Below, piece by piece: positions 62,191-64,000 of a DNA stretch of 64,000 nt (positions are counted from its first letter, which is position 1; each line of letters starts with the position of its first letter). The position numbers and the translations under genes were made by a program. Source of the DNA: Actinomycetales bacterium Actino_02 (GTDB lineage: Bacteria > Actinomycetota > Actinomycetes > Propionibacteriales > Propionibacteriaceae); contig LUYM01000023.1 of the NCBI GenBank assembly GCA_001603275.1, positions 124,001 to 188,000 of the forward strand, read 5' to 3'. The notes beneath the pieces were generated by a model. That model was not told the DNA's origin and ran no database searches. It was given only the letters and a program-made list of their open reading frames with translations.

Positions 62191-63512
62191 TGGCCCGCCG
62201 ACGAACTGCCGATCCGGCACGAACAGCGGCCTTCCGGGTGCTGCGTGCGGTCACGGCCGACGGCGCCTATGCCAATCTCGAGCTCAGCAAGCAGCGGTCC
62301 GGGCTGAGCAGCGCGGACGCCGCTTTCGCCACCGAACTGACCGCAGGCACCTGCCGCGGGATGGGCAGCTACGACGAGATCATCACAGCGGCCTCCGGGC
62401 GTCCGACCCGCAGCCTCCAGCCAGCCGTCCTGGATGCCTTGCGGCTGGGCACCCACCAGCTGCTGGCGATGCGAGTGCCGGCCCATGCCGCGATCGCAGC
62501 CACCGTGGATCTGGCTGCGCTACAGATCGGTGAGCGGGTGTCCGGCGTGGTCAACGCCATTCTGCGCCGCGTCGCCGCGCATGACCTGGACGAGTGGGTG
62601 GCCCAGCTGGGTGCCGACCGGGACGAGTACGGACGCCTGGCCCTGACCTACCAGCACCCACGATGGGTGGTGGAAGCCTTCGCCGAACTGGTCCCCGAGG
62701 ATGAGCTGGCAGCGCTGCTGGCAGCCGACAACCAGCCGCCGGTGCCGAACCTAGTCGTGCGCCCCGGGCTGGCCGAGCAGGCCGAGCTGGGTGGACGGCC
62801 GGCCCGCTACTCGCCCTACGGCGCCTATGCCGACGGTGACCCCGGAGCGGTGCCCGCGGTGGCACAAGGCCGGGCCGGGGTGCAGGATGAGGGCTCGCAG
62901 CTGGTCGCGTTGGCGCTGGCCAGAGCTGAAGCCGGCGACGGGCCGTGGCTGGATCTGTGCGCCGGCCCTGGCGGCAAGTCGGCATTGCTTGCCGGACTGG
63001 CCATCGAGCAGGGCAGCCGGTTGCTGGCCAGCGAGCTGGCTCCGCACCGCGCCGAGCTGGTTGCAGCGAACCTGCGCAGCTATACCGGGGCCGATCGCCC
63101 GATCACGGTGGTGGCCGACGGCACCCGTCCGGCGTGGGCGGCGGACGTCTTCGCCAAAGTGCTGGCGGACGTGCCGTGCACCGGGCTAGGCGCTTTGCGG
63201 CGGCGCCCGGAGAGCCGCTGGCGGCGGCAGCCGAGTGATCTCCCCGGCCTTGTCGCCCTGCAGAAGGCATTGCTGGCCAGCGCCATCGCGTCCACCAAGC
63301 CCGGCGGGGTGATCGGCTACGTCACCTGCTCGCCGCACTCGGCCGAGACCGTCGGAGTCGTGGCCGACGCCCAGGGGGTGGAGGTGCTGACCGCCTCGGA
63401 CTATCTGCCGGAGGTGGCTGAGGCTGCGCTGGGGGACTACGTCCAGTTGTGGCCGCACCGGCACGGTACCGACGCCATGTTCTTGGCGCTGCTCCGCAAA
63501 CGAGCCCGATAG
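62190..63512 (+). CDS. rsmB: 16S rRNA m5C967 methyltransferase RsmB (Sun)
   Basis: A 440-residue rRNA methyltransferase. The N-terminal 150 residues are a NusB-like RNA-binding domain ([21 protein letters not shown]). The catalytic part has the SAM-binding [18 protein letters not shown], the Asp-Pro-Cys motif [16 protein letters not shown] and the second catalytic cysteine in GYVTCSPH. The ATG overlaps the fmt stop; the longer upstream frame is a shadow of fmt. Its TAG stop is the start of the rpe -10 hexamer. Confidence 0.95.
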   Translation: MARRRTADPARTAAFRVLRAVTADGAYANLELSKQRSGLSSADAAFATELTAGTCRGMGSYDEIITAASGRPTRSLQPAVLDALRLGTHQLLAMRVPAHAAIAATVDLAALQIGERVSGVVNAILRRVAAHDLDEWVAQLGADRDEYGRLALTYQHPRWVVEAFAELVPEDELAALLAADNQPPVPNLVVRPGLAEQAELGGRPARYSPYGAYADGDPGAVPAVAQGRAGVQDEGSQLVALALARAEAGDGPWLDLCAGPGGKSALLAGLAIEQGSRLLASELAPHRAELVAANLRSYTGADRPITVVADGTRPAWAADVFAKVLADVPCTGLGALRRRPESRWRRQPSDLPGLVALQKALLASAIASTKPGGVIGYVTCSPHSAETVGVVADAQGVEVLTASDYLPEVAEAALGDYVQLWPHRHGTDAMFLALLRKRAR

Positions 63513-63515
63513 GGT
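63510..63515 (+). promoter_or_regulatory. -10 hexamer of rpe that includes the rsmB stop codon
   Basis: TAGGGT starts with the rsmB TAG stop and is followed by seven bases and the rpe GTG at 63523. Confidence 0.5.
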
Positions 63516-63522
63516 CGACCAC

Positions 63523-64000
63523 GTGGAAATCCGCATCACACCAAGCGTCCTCAATGCCGATCTGGCCAATCTCAGTGCAGAGATCACCCGGGTACCCAGC
63601 GCCGACGGCATTCACCTGGACGTGATGGACAACCGCTTCGTCCCGAACCTCACCTTCGGCCTGCCGGTCGTCGAGTCGGTGCGAGCCCACACCGACCGGT
63701 TCTTGGACATTCACCTGATGATCGCCGACGTGGATCGTTGGGCACCGGGCTACGCCGAGGCGGGTGCGGAGTCGGTGACCTTCCACATCGAGGCCTCCGA
63801 TGACCCGGTGCGACTGGCCCGCACGCTGCGAGCCGCCGGCGCCCGCGCGTCCATGGCGCTCAAGCCGGGCACCCCGATCGAGCCTTACGAGGATCTCCTG
63901 CCCGAGCTGGACATGGTTCTGCTGATGACCGTCGAACCCGGCTTCGGCGGCCAGTCGTTCATGGATTCGGTACTGCCCAAGATCGAACGCACCCGCGCCC
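63523..64000 (+). CDS. rpe: ribulose-phosphate 3-epimerase (3' end outside window)
   Basis: TIM-barrel epimerase of the pentose phosphate pathway that interconverts ribulose-5-P and xylulose-5-P. About 159 of some 220 residues are visible, with no stop before the window end. Seen: the N-terminal [17 protein letters not shown], the metal and catalytic region [44 protein letters not shown]-type [12 protein letters not shown], and [13 protein letters not shown]. The GTG at 63523 gives the family N-terminus and lies seven bases after the -10. Confidence 0.95.
   Translation, partial: MEIRITPSVLNADLANLSAEITRVPSADGIHLDVMDNRFVPNLTFGLPVVESVRAHTDRFLDIHLMIADVDRWAPGYAEAGAESVTFHIEASDDPVRLARTLRAAGARASMALKPGTPIEPYEDLLPELDMVLLMTVEPGFGGQSFMDSVLPKIERTRA

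Overview
The window is a compact, GC-rich, gene-dense chromosome segment from an actinobacterium. The gene order (ruvCAB-yajC-secDF-apt-rel; alaS-ruvX-mltG-aroCKB-efp-nusB-carAB-pyrDF-mihF-gmk-rpoZ-coaBC-metK-priA-fmt-rsmB-rpe), the actinobacterial host factor MihF, a helicase-dead PriA and many GTG starts all point to Actinobacteria. Propionibacteriales/Propionibacteriaceae is a reasonable guess but is not proven by the sequence. I found no tRNA, rRNA, CRISPR array, insertion sequence, phage gene or attachment site. No gap between genes exceeds about 105 bases.

Layout. 1-4554: glutamate synthase gltB (5' end outside the window) and gltD. 4592-6672: a polytopic membrane protein and a DUF1697 protein. 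6774-10292: replicative DNA polymerase dnaE1. 10353-12421: a small membrane protein and a CYTH-CHAD protein, facing ybaK and a DUF554 protein on the minus strand (12428-13647). 13748-18903: hisD-C-B-H-A with no hisF, ending in a GNAT gene. 18908-19996 (minus): a domain-permuted lipoate-ligase-like protein. 20064-23092: yebC, then ruvCAB behind a LexA-box promoter. 23193-30396: yajC-secD-secF, apt, a K+ channel and the (p)ppGpp enzyme Rel. 30421-35581: DUF349 (minus), an MBL-fold hydrolase, hisS and aspS. 35647-39356: padR (minus), rarA and an MFS exporter. 39398-47160: DUF948 gene, small membrane protein, alaS, ruvX, mltG and aroC-aroK-aroB. 47247-54715: efp, nusB, carAB, pyrDF. 54805-64000: mihF, gmk, rpoZ, coaBC, metK, priA, a nitrilase-family gene, fmt, rsmB and rpe (cut by the window end).

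The genes are mostly housekeeping: nitrogen assimilation, histidine, chorismate and pyrimidine synthesis, recombination repair, Sec secretion, tRNA charging, and one-carbon and coenzyme A metabolism. Most junctions are ATGA, GTGA or TGATG overlaps, so long co-transcribed and translationally coupled units are likely.

The most notable non-gene signal is a recurring promoter layout: a TANNNT hexamer, often TAGGCT, followed by exactly 6 or 7 bases and then the start codon. I count eleven cases, which predicts leaderless mRNAs. In three of them the TAG stop codon of the upstream gene is also the first half of the hexamer. Two of these promoters point at tiny ORFs (6 and 4 codons) ahead of ruvC and the DUF948 gene. 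The ruvC one is threaded through a near-perfect LexA box. The other main oddity is aroK, which is split by a one-base frameshift and also lacks several expected shikimate-binding residues.
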